From positions 1 to 64,000 of the forward strand of contig JAJYRD010000073.1 of NCBI GenBank assembly GCA_021794275.1: DNA of 64,000 bases, in the 5' to 3' direction. The DNA is from Pseudomonadota bacterium (GTDB taxonomy: Bacteria; Pseudomonadota; Gammaproteobacteria; Acidiferrobacterales; Acidiferrobacteraceae). Every line of letters begins with the position of its first letter. Positions within the stretch are counted from its first letter, which is position 1. Below are positions 20,594 to 29,887 of this stretch, in pieces. Under the pieces are notes generated by a model. The model was not told the DNA's origin. It made no database searches and was given only the letters and a program-made list of their open reading frames with translations. Made by a program: the position numbers and the translations under genes.

Positions 20594-21175
20594 TTAGAAC
20601 CGCAGCACGAGGCTGCCGCTATAGAGCTGTGTGTTGTTGTTTGGGATGCGGAACTCCTGCCATTGTCCGCGTAGCGCCACATGCCGGGTAAAGTAATACT
20701 GGACGCCAGCCCCGTAATCAGGGTGCGTCCCATCGCGCTTGACGGTGGTGGATACCGGCGTCATCGTGCGTGTGTGAAACCGCGAGGCACCGCCTTCGAT
20801 GAAGACCGAGAAGCGCGGCGTAAACGGAAAGGCGAGCAACGCGTTTAGGTCGTAGCCCCGGTTGCGCACCTTCTCCGACCCCACTGCGGTCGATATGGTG
20901 TCGGTGCCAAAATCCTGGTAACCCGCCTGGATTGCAAAGAAGCGATTGAAGGCGAGACCGACGAAGGCCTTCCACGCCCCCTGTGTGCGATGAAGGTTGA
21001 CGAAGGGTTTTGGAATACCGCCATTGCTGAGCCCGCGATTGCGCGCGGCACCGCCACCTGCCCCGATGTAGAGCCCGGTTTGCGAGAAACCGCCGTTGTA
21101 GGCCAACGCGATCACCGGCGCGAGAGTCAACGCCGCCGCTATCCCTGTCTTAAAAAACGCTCCTTTTCTGATCAT
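20594..21175 (-). CDS. Outer-membrane beta-barrel protein
   Basis: 193 aa with a clear signal peptide (positive start MIRKGAFFK, hydrophobic core, cleavage after ALA near residue 25). A barrel-like alternating pattern then ends in LVLRF, a terminal Phe as outer-membrane insertion needs. The ATG at 21175 is preceded by GGAGGA at ideal spacing, so the longer upstream open frame is rejected. It resembles opacity/OmpA-type 8-stranded barrels. The gene stands alone between the dehydrogenase and rRNA methyltransferase genes. The 166-bp upstream gap holds two small perfect hairpins (CCGCCT/AGGCGG at 21273-21288 and GCAGAA/TTCTGC at 21297-21309) of unknown role. Confidence 0.8.
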   Translation of the reverse strand: MIRKGAFFKTGIAAALTLAPVIALAYNGGFSQTGLYIGAGGGAARNRGLSNGGIPKPFVNLHRTQGAWKAFVGLAFNRFFAIQAGYQDFGTDTISTAVGSEKVRNRGYDLNALLAFPFTPRFSVFIEGGASRFHTRTMTPVSTTVKRDGTHPDYGAGVQYYFTRHVALRGQWQEFRIPNNNTQLYSGSLVLRF

Positions 21176-21341
21176 AGCCGTCCTCCGTTTTTGACTTCCT
21201 ACGGTTGGACAAGAAAATCTCCTGCCCATTTTCAGAAACCGCCATTCTAGGGGCGCGGCTCGGAGCGCGTATCCGCCTTAAGAGGCGGTTCAGCTTGCAG
21301 AATTTCTGCCAGGGGGGTGCGCAGCCGAGTGACGACCGGCG

Positions 21342-22538
21342 CTAGGAGGCCGACAAGGAACGCGCGACGAAGGCCTTCAGGTAGGCGGTCTCCGGGATCG
21401 CCGGATGGACCGGATGGTCGGGCCCCTGCCCGCCCTCGTCCACGAACTGGAGCCCGCGCTTCATGCGCGAGGCCGCCTGTGCCACCGCCCGCGAGAGGGC
21501 ATGACGCTCGAGGTGATGCGAACACGACGCCGAAAGCAGGACCCCGCCCACGCCCAAGACCGCGAGCGCGGCCTCGTTGAGTCGCTGATAGGCCGCCAAC
21601 CCCGCCTCGTAGTCCTTGCGGCGCTTGATGAGGGCCGGAGGATCAACGATGACCACATCGAAGCGCTCCCCCGCGCCGCGCATTTCTCGCAAGACATCGA
21701 AGACATCGCCCTGAATCGTGTGAACGTGTCCCGCCACCCCATTATCGGCGGCGTTGCCGCGCGCATACGACAGCGCGCGCTCGGAGGCATCCACCAGGGT
21801 CACATGATCGGCCCCGTGAGCGGCGGCCTGGATCCCGAAGCCGCCCACGTAGGTGAAGAGGTCCAGGACGCGGGTGTGCGTGACGTACGGCAGGAGCCGC
21901 GCACGGTTCGGCCGCTGGTCATAGAACCACCCGGTCTTCTGACCCGCGCTGAGCGCCACCTGAAAGCGGCAGCTGCCCTCGACGACCGTAGTCTCGGCCG
22001 GCGGCTCGCCGAGCGCCGCCTCGACATAGGCGGGAAGACCCTCGAGGGCGCGACTTGCCGTATCGTTACGCAGAAGGATATTGGCCGGACGGGCAACCCG
22101 CTCCAGGGCCTCGATCACGAGCGGCTTCAGGCGCTCCATACCGGCGGTGGTGAACTGCGCGACCAGCGTGTCGCCATAGCGATCGACGATCAGACCCGGG
22201 AGGCCGTCGGCCTCCCCGAAAACGAGCCGATAGAAGGGTTGACCAAAGGCGCGCTCGCGCCAGGCGAGCGCATCCTGTAATCGCGCGACGAGCAGATCCC
22301 GCCCGATGATTGCGCGCGGATCAGCGCTCATGAGCCGCACGCTTATGAGGGATTTCGGGTTCACGTAGCCCACCCCCAAGGGACGCCCGCGGGCGCTCTC
22401 GACACGCACGAGATCGCCCGGCGCGAAGGCGGTGAGCACGGTCGCGTCGCAATCGATCTCATTGCTGAACACCCAGAGGTGACCGGCAAGCAGGCGCCGG
22501 TCTTCGCGCGGTCGCAGACGGATGACAGGGAGAGACAT
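21342..22538 (-). CDS. rlmI: Class I SAM-dependent rRNA methyltransferase (RlmI-like)
   Basis: 398 aa. It has an N-terminal PUA-like domain ('IRLRPREDRRLLAGHLWVFSNEI') and a C-terminal Rossmann methyltransferase with 'VLDLFTYVGGFGI', 'VTLVDASERAL' and the catalytic-loop motif 'VIVDPPALIK', then 'SCSHH'. This is the architecture of RlmI, which makes m5C1962 in 23S rRNA. The exact nucleotide is inferred. The ATG at 22538 gives the conserved start. A TATAAT sits only 6 bases before it, so the transcript may be leaderless. Confidence 0.88.
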   Translation of the reverse strand: MSLPVIRLRPREDRRLLAGHLWVFSNEIDCDATVLTAFAPGDLVRVESARGRPLGVGYVNPKSLISVRLMSADPRAIIGRDLLVARLQDALAWRERAFGQPFYRLVFGEADGLPGLIVDRYGDTLVAQFTTAGMERLKPLVIEALERVARPANILLRNDTASRALEGLPAYVEAALGEPPAETTVVEGSCRFQVALSAGQKTGWFYDQRPNRARLLPYVTHTRVLDLFTYVGGFGIQAAAHGADHVTLVDASERALSYARGNAADNGVAGHVHTIQGDVFDVLREMRGAGERFDVVIVDPPALIKRRKDYEAGLAAYQRLNEAALAVLGVGGVLLSASCSHHLERHALSRAVAQAASRMKRGLQFVDEGGQGPDHPVHPAIPETAYLKAFVARSLSAS

Positions 22539-22544
22539 GGCGTC

Positions 22545-22550
22545 ATTATA
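22545..22550 (-). promoter_or_regulatory. -10 box directly before rlmI-like start
   Basis: Perfect TATAAT on the minus strand, six bases before the ATG at 22538. Transcription would begin at or next to the start codon. No good -35 is seen. Confidence 0.5.
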
Positions 22551-22608
22551 CCCAAGGAAGGGCGCGCAGCACGGTAAGCGGCGTACAATCGGGATTTTGG
22601 GATGCGCC

Positions 22609-24678
22609 ATGGACACGACCGGACCTAGAAACCGACTCGCAAGCGAAACGAGCCCCTACCTCAGGCAACACGCCGATAACCCGGTAGCTTGGCAACCATG
22701 GGACGATCAGGCCCTGCGGGAGGCACGCGAGGCCGACAAGCCGATCCTGCTATCGGTCGGCTACTCGGCGTGCCACTGGTGCCACGTCATGGCCCATGAA
22801 TCCTTCGAGGACGACCGCGTGGCCGCGGTCATGAACCGCCTGTTCGTATGCATCAAGGTCGACCGCGAAGAGCGGCCGGATCTGGACCGGGTCTATCAGG
22901 CGGCCCACAATCTGCTCGCGCGCCGGGCCGGCGGCTGGCCGCTCACCATGTTCCTGGCGCCCGACGACCTAGCGCCGTTTTTCGGGGGGACCTACTTCCC
23001 GAAAGAATCGCGCTTCGGGCTGCCGGCGTTCCCCGACCTGCTGGTCCAGGTGGAGCGCTACTTCCGGGAACATCGTGCCGAACTTGCCGCGCAGGGACCG
23101 CAATTGCGCGAGGTCCTGAGGACTGAAGGACGCGTAGATGCCGGTGGCGGCGCTGAACGATCGGGCGCGTCGCAGGCCTTGCGCGCGCTCACTGAACTCA
23201 AAGGGCAATTCGACACCGCGAACGGCGGGTTCGGGGGCGCCCCCAAGTTCCCGCACCCAGGTGGCGTGCGTCGGCTGCTGCTCGCCTCCCCCGGCAAGCC
23301 CGATCCCGAGGCGCTGTCGATGGCGCGCGTGACCCTACGTGCCATGGCCGACCGCGGGCTCCACGATCACCTCGAAGGGGGCTTTTTCCGGTATAGCGTC
23401 GACGCAGAATGGCACATCCCGCACTTCGAGAAGATGCTCTACGACAACGCCCAATTGATTCCGCTCTATGCCGAAGCCTTCATGGCCACGGGCGACGATC
23501 GCTTCCGCGAGGTTGCGGTCGCTGCGGGCGACTGGGTGCTCGATGCCATGCAGGCCCCCGAGGGCGGCTATTACGCCACCCTGGATGCCGACAGCGACGG
23601 CGAGGAAGGGGCCTTTTATCTCTGGCAAAGATCACAGATCGAGGCAGAGCTCGATAAGGACGACGCCGCGGTGGTGGTCCCGTATTTCGGGCTCGACCAG
23701 GCCCCGAACTTCGAAGGGCGCGCCCATCACCTCATGATCGCAAGCTCCCTCGCGGACATCGCCGTGCGCCTAGGCCTTTCGGAAGACGACGCCAGCAAGC
23801 GTCTGGCGCAGGCACGCGTCAAGCTCGCCGGTGTCCGCGCGACACGCCCAAAACCTGGCCTCGACGACAAGATTTTGACGGCGTGGAACGGGCTTACGAT
23901 CAAGGCGCTGGCGCGCGCCGGGCGCCTGTTGGGCGTCCCGCGCTTCGTGGACTCGGCGCAACGGGCCTGCGACCGGATACGCCGGGATCTCTGGGACGGC
24001 ACGCGTCTCTCCGCCGTGACGAAAGACGGATGTAAGAGCCCCTACGGCTACCTGGACGACTACGCCTTTCTACTCGATGGCGTGCTCGAACTCATGATGA
24101 CGCGCTGGCGCGACGGCGATCTGGCCTTCGCGCAGACCTTGGCTGGACGCATGATCGCGGATTTTGTCGATGGCGAAGAAGGCGGGTTCTACTTCACGGC
24201 CCGCGACCATGACACGCCCCTCTATCGGCCCAAAACCTTCTCCGACGATGCGCTGCCCTCCGGTAATGCAGTGGCCGCCTCTGCGCTCCTGCGCCTTGCC
24301 CACCTGCTCGCCTGCCCCGTGCTCGAGGCCCCCGCGCGGCGGGCCGTAGAGGCCGGCATGGGAGCACTTGCGCAATACCCCTCGATGCACGCTGCGCTGA
24401 TAGAGTCCTGGGAGGACGCAACCGACCCGCCGGCCCTTATTGTCCTGCGCGGGGCGCCGGGCCCTCTCGCCCGGTGGCACGAACGTGCCCAGAAAGACTT
24501 CGCGCCACGCCGCCTGGTGTTCGCCATCCCCGAGGACGCGCGCGATCTGCCGGAGGGGCTCGCGGCTCGCGCCCCGGCAGGCCCCGTGGTGGCCTACGCC
24601 TGCCAGGGCCTGCATTGCGAGGCGCCGGTGACCGACGAGGATGAATTCGAGGCCTTGCTCGCGCGCACCGCGGCTTAA
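22609..24678 (+). CDS. Thioredoxin-domain DUF255 protein (YyaL/SPATA20 family)
   Basis: 689 aa. The N-terminal DUF255 domain carries 'SPYLRQHADNPVAWQPW' and the redox-like 'CHWCHVMAHESF' CxxC motif. A large (alpha/alpha)6-barrel like those of glycosidases and epimerases follows. The length matches the family. The function is not established; related proteins are called thioredoxin-domain or spermatogenesis-associated protein 20. I chose the ATG at 22609, which gives the conserved start. A TACAAT at 22584-22589 may be the -10. The rhodanese gene follows after 29 bp and is probably co-transcribed. Confidence 0.9.
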   Translation: MDTTGPRNRLASETSPYLRQHADNPVAWQPWDDQALREAREADKPILLSVGYSACHWCHVMAHESFEDDRVAAVMNRLFVCIKVDREERPDLDRVYQAAHNLLARRAGGWPLTMFLAPDDLAPFFGGTYFPKESRFGLPAFPDLLVQVERYFREHRAELAAQGPQLREVLRTEGRVDAGGGAERSGASQALRALTELKGQFDTANGGFGGAPKFPHPGGVRRLLLASPGKPDPEALSMARVTLRAMADRGLHDHLEGGFFRYSVDAEWHIPHFEKMLYDNAQLIPLYAEAFMATGDDRFREVAVAAGDWVLDAMQAPEGGYYATLDADSDGEEGAFYLWQRSQIEAELDKDDAAVVVPYFGLDQAPNFEGRAHHLMIASSLADIAVRLGLSEDDASKRLAQARVKLAGVRATRPKPGLDDKILTAWNGLTIKALARAGRLLGVPRFVDSAQRACDRIRRDLWDGTRLSAVTKDGCKSPYGYLDDYAFLLDGVLELMMTRWRDGDLAFAQTLAGRMIADFVDGEEGGFYFTARDHDTPLYRPKTFSDDALPSGNAVAASALLRLAHLLACPVLEAPARRAVEAGMGALAQYPSMHAALIESWEDATDPPALIVLRGAPGPLARWHERAQKDFAPRRLVFAIPEDARDLPEGLAARAPAGPVVAYACQGLHCEAPVTDEDEFEALLARTAA

Positions 24679-24707
24679 AGAATAACGACACCGTGGAGGA
24701 ACCCGTC

Positions 24708-25097
24708 ATGCCCATGAGTCTCGGCGACTTCATAGCGCAGGCCCGCAGCCGTATCCAGGAAATTGCGCCCGACGAACTCGACAACCTCATCGAGGACAAT
24801 GAGGCAATTCTCATAGTCGATATCCGCGAGCCCGCCGAGTTCGAGGCCGGCCACATCCCAGGCGCGATCCTGATCCCGCGCGGGACCCTTGAGGGGGCGG
24901 CGGATCCCAGGAGCCCGCACAGGGTGGAGCCCTTGTGCTCAGCCCAGGAGCGGACCGTGGTCCTTTATTGCGAGTCGGGCGCCCGCAGCGCGCTTGCCGC
25001 CGACACCCTGCAACAGATGGGTTTTGCCAATGTCTCGAGTCTGGCCGGTGGCTGCGTGCTGTGGGAGGCGGAGGGATTGGTGTTGGTCGGGGCCTAG
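24708..25097 (+). CDS. Rhodanese-like sulfurtransferase
   Basis: 129 aa single rhodanese domain. The active-site loop is 'LYCESGARSALAA', with the Cys that carries persulfide, and 'VDIREPAEFEAGHIPGA' is the usual N-terminal signature. A helical lead of about 25 residues precedes the domain. The start ATG lies after GGAGGA; the frame's earlier ATG at 24693 overlaps that ribosome site and is rejected. It probably handles sulfane sulfur in the cytoplasm; the partner is unknown. Confidence 0.92.
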   Translation: MPMSLGDFIAQARSRIQEIAPDELDNLIEDNEAILIVDIREPAEFEAGHIPGAILIPRGTLEGAADPRSPHRVEPLCSAQERTVVLYCESGARSALAADTLQQMGFANVSSLAGGCVLWEAEGLVLVGA

Positions 25098-25187
25098 GCG
25101 CGGCTTCGTCCGCATGTGCGGCGAACGATAGCCCGATCCGCCTCCTTACTCCACTGCGTAGAGTGGGGCACGAGGAGCAGACACCCC

Positions 25188-25856
25188 ATGCCCTACCATC
25201 GCATCCTTTCCAGCCTCGCTTGGGCATCGCTCGCCCTCGCGTTGGCATCTGCGGCTTTCATCGCCATCGACATTGCGATGGGTCGCCGCCAGCCCATGAA
25301 GATCATGGAGATCGTATGGCCCGTGACCGGCCTGTATATGGGGCCGCTCGGCCTGCTCTTCTATCTATGGTTCGGACGCGCAAGGCGCGATGGCGGGGCA
25401 GGGCCGCCCAAACCCTTCTGGCAAAGCGTCTTCTTGTCCGCAAGCCACTGCGGAGGCGGCTGTACGCTCGGGGATATCATCTCGGAGGGGACGCTGTATT
25501 TCGTGGGCGGTCGCATCGCGGGAAGCGCGCTGCTCACATCCTATGTGGGCGACTTCAGCGTGGCCTATGTCCTTGGCGTCTGGTTTCAGTACCTGCCGAT
25601 ACGCGCCGCCCGGCGTATCACACGCCAGGACGCGGTCGTGGCCGCCATAAAGGCCGACACCCTCTCGCTGTGCGCCTTCGAGGCCGGGCTTTTCGCGTGG
25701 ATGGCCCTCGTACAAAGGGTCTGGTTCACATCGGGTCTGAGGGCGGATGAGCCGGTGTTTTGGTTCATGATGCAACTCGGCATGTGCGCGGGCTTCCTCA
25801 CCACCTATCCTGCGAACCGCTGGCTTGTCCGCCATGGCATCAAGGAGGGGATGTGA
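25188..25856 (+). CDS. DUF4396 family membrane protein
   Basis: 222 aa with about five hydrophobic segments, the first near residues 10-30. The diagnostic segment is 'SASHCGGGCTLGDIISE', a His and Cys-rich loop conserved in DUF4396 proteins that could bind a metal, although the role is unknown. GAGGAG lies before the ATG at 25188. It is convergent with the gene on the other strand at a 16-bp distance and follows the rhodanese gene by 90 bp. Confidence 0.82.
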   Translation: MPYHRILSSLAWASLALALASAAFIAIDIAMGRRQPMKIMEIVWPVTGLYMGPLGLLFYLWFGRARRDGGAGPPKPFWQSVFLSASHCGGGCTLGDIISEGTLYFVGGRIAGSALLTSYVGDFSVAYVLGVWFQYLPIRAARRITRQDAVVAAIKADTLSLCAFEAGLFAWMALVQRVWFTSGLRADEPVFWFMMQLGMCAGFLTTYPANRWLVRHGIKEGM

Positions 25857-25872
25857 GCGCGCGCCGCCCGCC

Positions 25873-26826
25873 TCAGCCCCGTTGAGCGACCGGCGCCTCG
25901 GCGGCGGGCCGGGCCGCAGTCTCCTTGCTTCGCCCGAACCATTGGACGAAGGCGGCGCGCGGCGGGGCCGCATGGGCCTCGGCGAGAGTCCGCCGGTCTT
26001 CCATCGTGTGCTCGTGGAAATTGCCGACGTTGCGCGCCAAGGCCTCCTGGGAGCGCTCCATGAGCCCGAGATAGGCGTCGGCGTCCAAGGGCATCTCCAA
26101 TTCCCGGCGGATGGCGACATTGGCACGCACGACCAACGCCCCGAAGGCGATGCCGGCATGGGCCGCGTCGCGCAGTAATTTGGCCTCGGCGGCCAACAGC
26201 GCCTCTTTCAAGGAACGCATGCGCTCGATGGCGCCCTCGATGGCGGTCTGGGCCTCGGTCAATATCTGGTTCTGTACGTCCCAGAAGGCCGACTGGGTGG
26301 CCTGCGCCTGGTCCATCTCGCGCATCCGCGCGAGCGCCTCATCGCGGCGCCCACCGGCCGCCTCGATCAAGAGTTCCTGGGCCTTGACCTCCTCCTTCAG
26401 CCGCTTCACCGGCAATTGCTCGACTCCGAGATCGGCAACGCTGCGCACGAAGAACTCGTTGGCCGCGACGATCGCCTGTACAGTCGGCATGGACCCCACG
26501 ATATGCACCTTGTTCAAGTCGCCGCCTATGCCACGGATGAGCGCCTCATGCTGATCCGCATCGAGGTCATCGCGCGCAAAGGCCGCCAGATACTCCTGGG
26601 CGTGAGCCAAGGCCTCCGCCGACTTGAGATAGACCTCACGGCGCAGCGCCATGTCACGCTCGCGATCACGCATAAGGGCATCATGACGCAGCCGCTCGGT
26701 GTTGCGTTCGGACTCACTGCGATTTTGCATATAGAGCCCGCTTAGCGTGATGGTCGAGCCGGTCGTGATCGCATAAAAAATGGCCGGCACGGACTTCAGC
26801 AAGGCAAACACCGATTCCAGCAACAT
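25873..26826 (-). CDS. Hypothetical membrane-anchored coiled-coil protein
   Basis: 317 aa, family not recognised. One hydrophobic segment (about residues 5-32) probably anchors it in the inner membrane. The rest is almost wholly helical, rich in Glu, Arg, Ala and Gln, with long heptad-like stretches (about 40-75 and 130-230) and a Pro/Ala-rich tail. GAGGA precedes the ATG. It lies 16 bp after the PfkB kinase gene and is likely co-transcribed with it. Nothing in the sequence indicates an enzyme. Confidence 0.7.
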   Translation of the reverse strand: MLLESVFALLKSVPAIFYAITTGSTITLSGLYMQNRSESERNTERLRHDALMRDRERDMALRREVYLKSAEALAHAQEYLAAFARDDLDADQHEALIRGIGGDLNKVHIVGSMPTVQAIVAANEFFVRSVADLGVEQLPVKRLKEEVKAQELLIEAAGGRRDEALARMREMDQAQATQSAFWDVQNQILTEAQTAIEGAIERMRSLKEALLAAEAKLLRDAAHAGIAFGALVVRANVAIRRELEMPLDADAYLGLMERSQEALARNVGNFHEHTMEDRRTLAEAHAAPPRAAFVQWFGRSKETAARPAAEAPVAQRG

Positions 26827-26842
26827 GGGGGGATGTCCTCAG

Positions 26843-27778
26843 TCAGTTCAGACGATACCCGAAGACCTTTGCGAAACGTTCGCCGAAGGCCTCGGCATCA
26901 ATGATATGATTCTGTGTTCCGTTGTGCTCGATCTTCAGGGAACCGAGGAGCGATGCCACGCGCCCGCTGGTCTCCCAATCGAAGCCCTTCTCCAACCCGA
27001 ACAGCAGGCCCGCGCGGTAAGCATCTCCGCACCCCGTGGGATCACAGACCTTTTCCGCGGGCACCGGGGGAATACGATGGATCCGCCCGCCGGTATGAAT
27101 CTCCGAGCCCTCGGCACCCTTCGTCACAATGAACGCGCGGGTACGCGCGGCAAGCTTCGCGATAGCGACATCGGTGCGGGCCGCGAGCATCTGCGCCTCG
27201 TAGTCGTTCACGCACACATAATCGGCCTGGTCGACGAACGCGAGCAATTCCGCGCCATCAAACATGGGCAGGCCCTGGCCCGGGTCGAAAATAAACGGGA
27301 TGCCGGCCTCTGCGAACTGACGCGCGTGATCGATCATGCCCTGCCGCCCATCCGGCGAAACGATGCCGAGCGTAACGTCGGCGGCATCGGCAACGCGATT
27401 GCGATGCGACTCGCCCATGGCGCCTGGATGGAAGGCCGTTATCTGATTGTCGTCCAGATCGGTCGTGATGAAGGCCTGCGCCGTATAGGCCCCCGCAACC
27501 TCGGTCACATGGCCGCGCTCGATGCCATGCCGGTCCATCCATTGGGCATAAGGGAGAAAATCCTCGCCGACCGTACCCATGGGGACGGCATTACCGCCCA
27601 GGGCGTTCAGGTTATAGGCGATATTGCCGGCGCAGCCCCCGAACTCCCGTCGCATGGTCGGCACCATAAAGGACACGTTCAGTATGTGCAGTCGGTCCGG
27701 AAGGATGTGCCGCCCGAACTGATCCGGAAACACCATGATCGTATCAAACGCAAAAGATCCGCAAATCAGCGTGGTCAT
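26843..27778 (-). CDS. PfkB-family sugar/adenosine kinase
   Basis: 311 aa. Ribokinase-fold kinase with the N-terminal substrate glycine pair in 'EFGGCAGNIAYNL' and the C-terminal ATP/anion-hole motif 'DPTGCGDAYRAG', where the catalytic Asp is conserved but the usual Ala of GAGD is Cys. The closest pattern is the bacterial adenosine kinase-like group, but the substrate is not certain. The ATG at 27778 (MTTLICGSFAFD) matches the family start; the longer frame runs into the gcv region. The 139-bp gap to gcvPB shows no clear terminator. Confidence 0.85.
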   Translation of the reverse strand: MTTLICGSFAFDTIMVFPDQFGRHILPDRLHILNVSFMVPTMRREFGGCAGNIAYNLNALGGNAVPMGTVGEDFLPYAQWMDRHGIERGHVTEVAGAYTAQAFITTDLDDNQITAFHPGAMGESHRNRVADAADVTLGIVSPDGRQGMIDHARQFAEAGIPFIFDPGQGLPMFDGAELLAFVDQADYVCVNDYEAQMLAARTDVAIAKLAARTRAFIVTKGAEGSEIHTGGRIHRIPPVPAEKVCDPTGCGDAYRAGLLFGLEKGFDWETSGRVASLLGSLKIEHNGTQNHIIDAEAFGERFAKVFGYRLN

Positions 27779-27917
27779 TTCTCTAAAACCCTCGTGAACG
27801 GACCGTCCGCTCAATACAGGCAACTCAATGGCGCACAGCATAACCGCCGCCGAGAGCTCCCGATATCGTGGCAGGTCCGAATGGAAGAAAAGGCCCGATA
27901 GATGGCTTACGACAGCC

Positions 27918-29384
27918 TCAGGCCTTGGGCGCCGGAGGCCTCCAGACCAAGTCGAGCTCGCGCGCGGCACGCGCCTCATCCACGCGACGCACGGGCAAGG
28001 TATGGGGCGCAGCGTGCAAGAGATCGGGCGCGGAGTGGGCTTCGGCGAGGATCTCCGCCATGGCCGCCACGAAACCGTCGAGTTCGTCGCGGCTTTCGGT
28101 CTCGGTAGGCTCGATCAACAGACACTCCGGAACCATCAAAGGGAAATAGATGGTCGGCGCGTGGTAGCCCTTGTCGAGCAGGCGCTTGGCGACGTCAAGC
28201 GCGGTCACCCCGGTCTTTTCCTTCAAGCCTTTCAGCGTCAGTAAAAACTCATGGGTGGCACGCCGACGCCTATAGGCGGGCTCGAGCCCGAGACCGCTCA
28301 GCCGCGTAAGGAGGTAGTTCGCATTCAAGGTGGCATGGTCGCTGATCCGCACCATGCCCTCACGCCCGACCAGCCGCGCATATACGTAGGCGCGCAAAAG
28401 CACGCCGGCGTTACCCATAAATGCCGACAACCGCCCTATCGTCTGCGGGCGCGTCTTTTCCGTGATCCAGCTGTAGCGCCCACCGCTCTCGGCGACCATG
28501 GGCACCGGCAAAAACGGCATAAGCCGTTCACTTACACCAACTGGCCCCGCGCCTGGGCCGCCGCCACCGTGGGGGGTCGAAAAAGTCTTGTGGAGATTCA
28601 GGTGCACGACATCGAAGCCCATGTCCCCGGGCTTGACCCGGCCCAGAATGGCATTCAGGTTCGCGCCGTCGTAATAGAGGAGTCCACCCGCGGCATGGAC
28701 GCGCCGCGCAATCTCCTCGATGTGGCGATCGAAGACACCCAGAGTCGAGGGGTTGGTCAACATGAGGCCCGCGGTCCTGGGTCCGATGGCGGCGTCGAGC
28801 GCCGCGAGATCTATATCGCCGTCGGGGCGCACATCGATCTCCCGCACCCGGTAGCCACACATGGCCGCCGTCGCCGGATTGGTCCCGTGGGCCGCCTTCG
28901 GGATCAGTATCTCGTCGCGCGCGGAATCGTTGCGGGCCCGGTGGTAGGCGCGGATCATGGCCACACCCGCGAACTCGCCCTGGGCCCCGGCCATGGGCGT
29001 GAGCGAAACGGCGCGCATCCCCGTCACATCCTTCAATATCTCCTGGAGCTCAAAAAGACAGGCCAGAAAACCTTGGCCGGTCGATTCGGGCGCCAGTGGA
29101 TGACGGTTCGCGAAGCCTGGAAGGCTCGCTGCTGCGTGTGCGGCGCGCGGGTTGTACTTCATGGTGCACGAGCCGAGCGGATAGAAGTGGGTATCGATGG
29201 AGAAATTCCGCTGGCTCAAGCGCGTGTAATGCCGGACCGCTTGAAGCTCCGAGACCTCCGGCAGGATGGGTGGCGCGCGCCTAAGGAGCGCCGGCGGGAT
29301 ATCGCCGGGCTCGGCCATCGGACGCGGCATCTGGGCGCCGTTCACCCGCCCGCTCTCGCCCCTCTCGAATATCAGCACGGGCAA
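27918..29384 (-). CDS. gcvPB: Glycine dehydrogenase (decarboxylating) subunit 2
   Basis: 488 aa. C-terminal half of the P-protein, which decarboxylates glycine with PLP and loads the aminomethyl group onto GcvH. The PLP lysine lies in '[17 protein letters not shown]', and '[10 protein letters not shown]' and '[11 protein letters not shown]' are typical. The open frame begins at a TTG right after the tpx stop. A GTG at 29378 gives MLIFER, closer to the usual start, and neither has a clear ribosome site. It is the last gene of the gcv operon, separated from its partner gcvPA by tpx. Confidence 0.95.
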   Translation of the reverse strand: MPVLIFERGESGRVNGAQMPRPMAEPGDIPPALLRRAPPILPEVSELQAVRHYTRLSQRNFSIDTHFYPLGSCTMKYNPRAAHAAASLPGFANRHPLAPESTGQGFLACLFELQEILKDVTGMRAVSLTPMAGAQGEFAGVAMIRAYHRARNDSARDEILIPKAAHGTNPATAAMCGYRVREIDVRPDGDIDLAALDAAIGPRTAGLMLTNPSTLGVFDRHIEEIARRVHAAGGLLYYDGANLNAILGRVKPGDMGFDVVHLNLHKTFSTPHGGGGPGAGPVGVSERLMPFLPVPMVAESGGRYSWITEKTRPQTIGRLSAFMGNAGVLLRAYVYARLVGREGMVRISDHATLNANYLLTRLSGLGLEPAYRRRRATHEFLLTLKGLKEKTGVTALDVAKRLLDKGYHAPTIYFPLMVPECLLIEPTETESRDELDGFVAAMAEILAEAHSAPDLLHAAPHTLPVRRVDEARAARELDLVWRPPAPKA

Positions 29385-29885
29385 CTACTTTATGGCGGCG
29401 ATGGCGGCTGCGTAGTCCGGTTCTTGACCGATCTCCGAAACCAGCTGGGCATGCACGACCTTGTCCTCGGCATCGAGGACGACGACCGCGCGGGCCGTTA
29501 TGCCCGCGAGCGGACCGTCCTGGATAAGAACGCCGTAATCGCGCGCGAAATGGCGGTCGCGCATCATGGACAGGGGCACGACATGCGAGGTACCTTCGGC
29601 CGAACAAAAACGGCCTTGCGCGAACGGCAGGTCGGAAGACACCACCAGCACCGCCGTGTTCTTGTCCTTGGCCGCATACTCATCGAAGCGTTTCGTGCTC
29701 GTGGCGCACACTGGGGTGTCGAGACTCGGGACGATGCTGATGATCTTTTTCTTGCCCTTGAAGTCTCCAAGGCTTACGTTCGCGAGTGAACCATTGACGA
29801 GCTTGAAATCGGGCGCCTTCGCGCCGACTTTGGGAAGATCGCCGGAGGTGGTGCAGGGGGTGCCTTTCAGGGTGATTTTCGCCAT
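29385..29885 (-). CDS. tpx: Thiol peroxidase Tpx (atypical 2-Cys peroxiredoxin)
   Basis: 166 aa. Reduces hydroperoxides, with thioredoxin as the usual electron donor. The peroxidatic Cys is in '[15 protein letters not shown]' and the resolving Cys in 'QGRFCSAEG', as in E. coli Tpx. It starts [10 protein letters not shown], 2 bp after the gcvPA stop, with AAGGAG inside the end of gcvPA, and its stop abuts gcvPB. It is therefore firmly inside the gcv operon and should follow glycine control. The position is unusual. Confidence 0.95.
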   Translation of the reverse strand: MAKITLKGTPCTTSGDLPKVGAKAPDFKLVNGSLANVSLGDFKGKKKIISIVPSLDTPVCATSTKRFDEYAAKDKNTAVLVVSSDLPFAQGRFCSAEGTSHVVPLSMMRDRHFARDYGVLIQDGPLAGITARAVVVLDAEDKVVHAQLVSEIGQEPDYAAAIAAIK

Positions 29886-29887
29886 GT

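Noticed and set aside
21273-21309. Two hairpins as a terminator of the rlmI-like gene
   Set aside because: No T-tract on either strand; kept only as a note under the neighbouring barrel gene.
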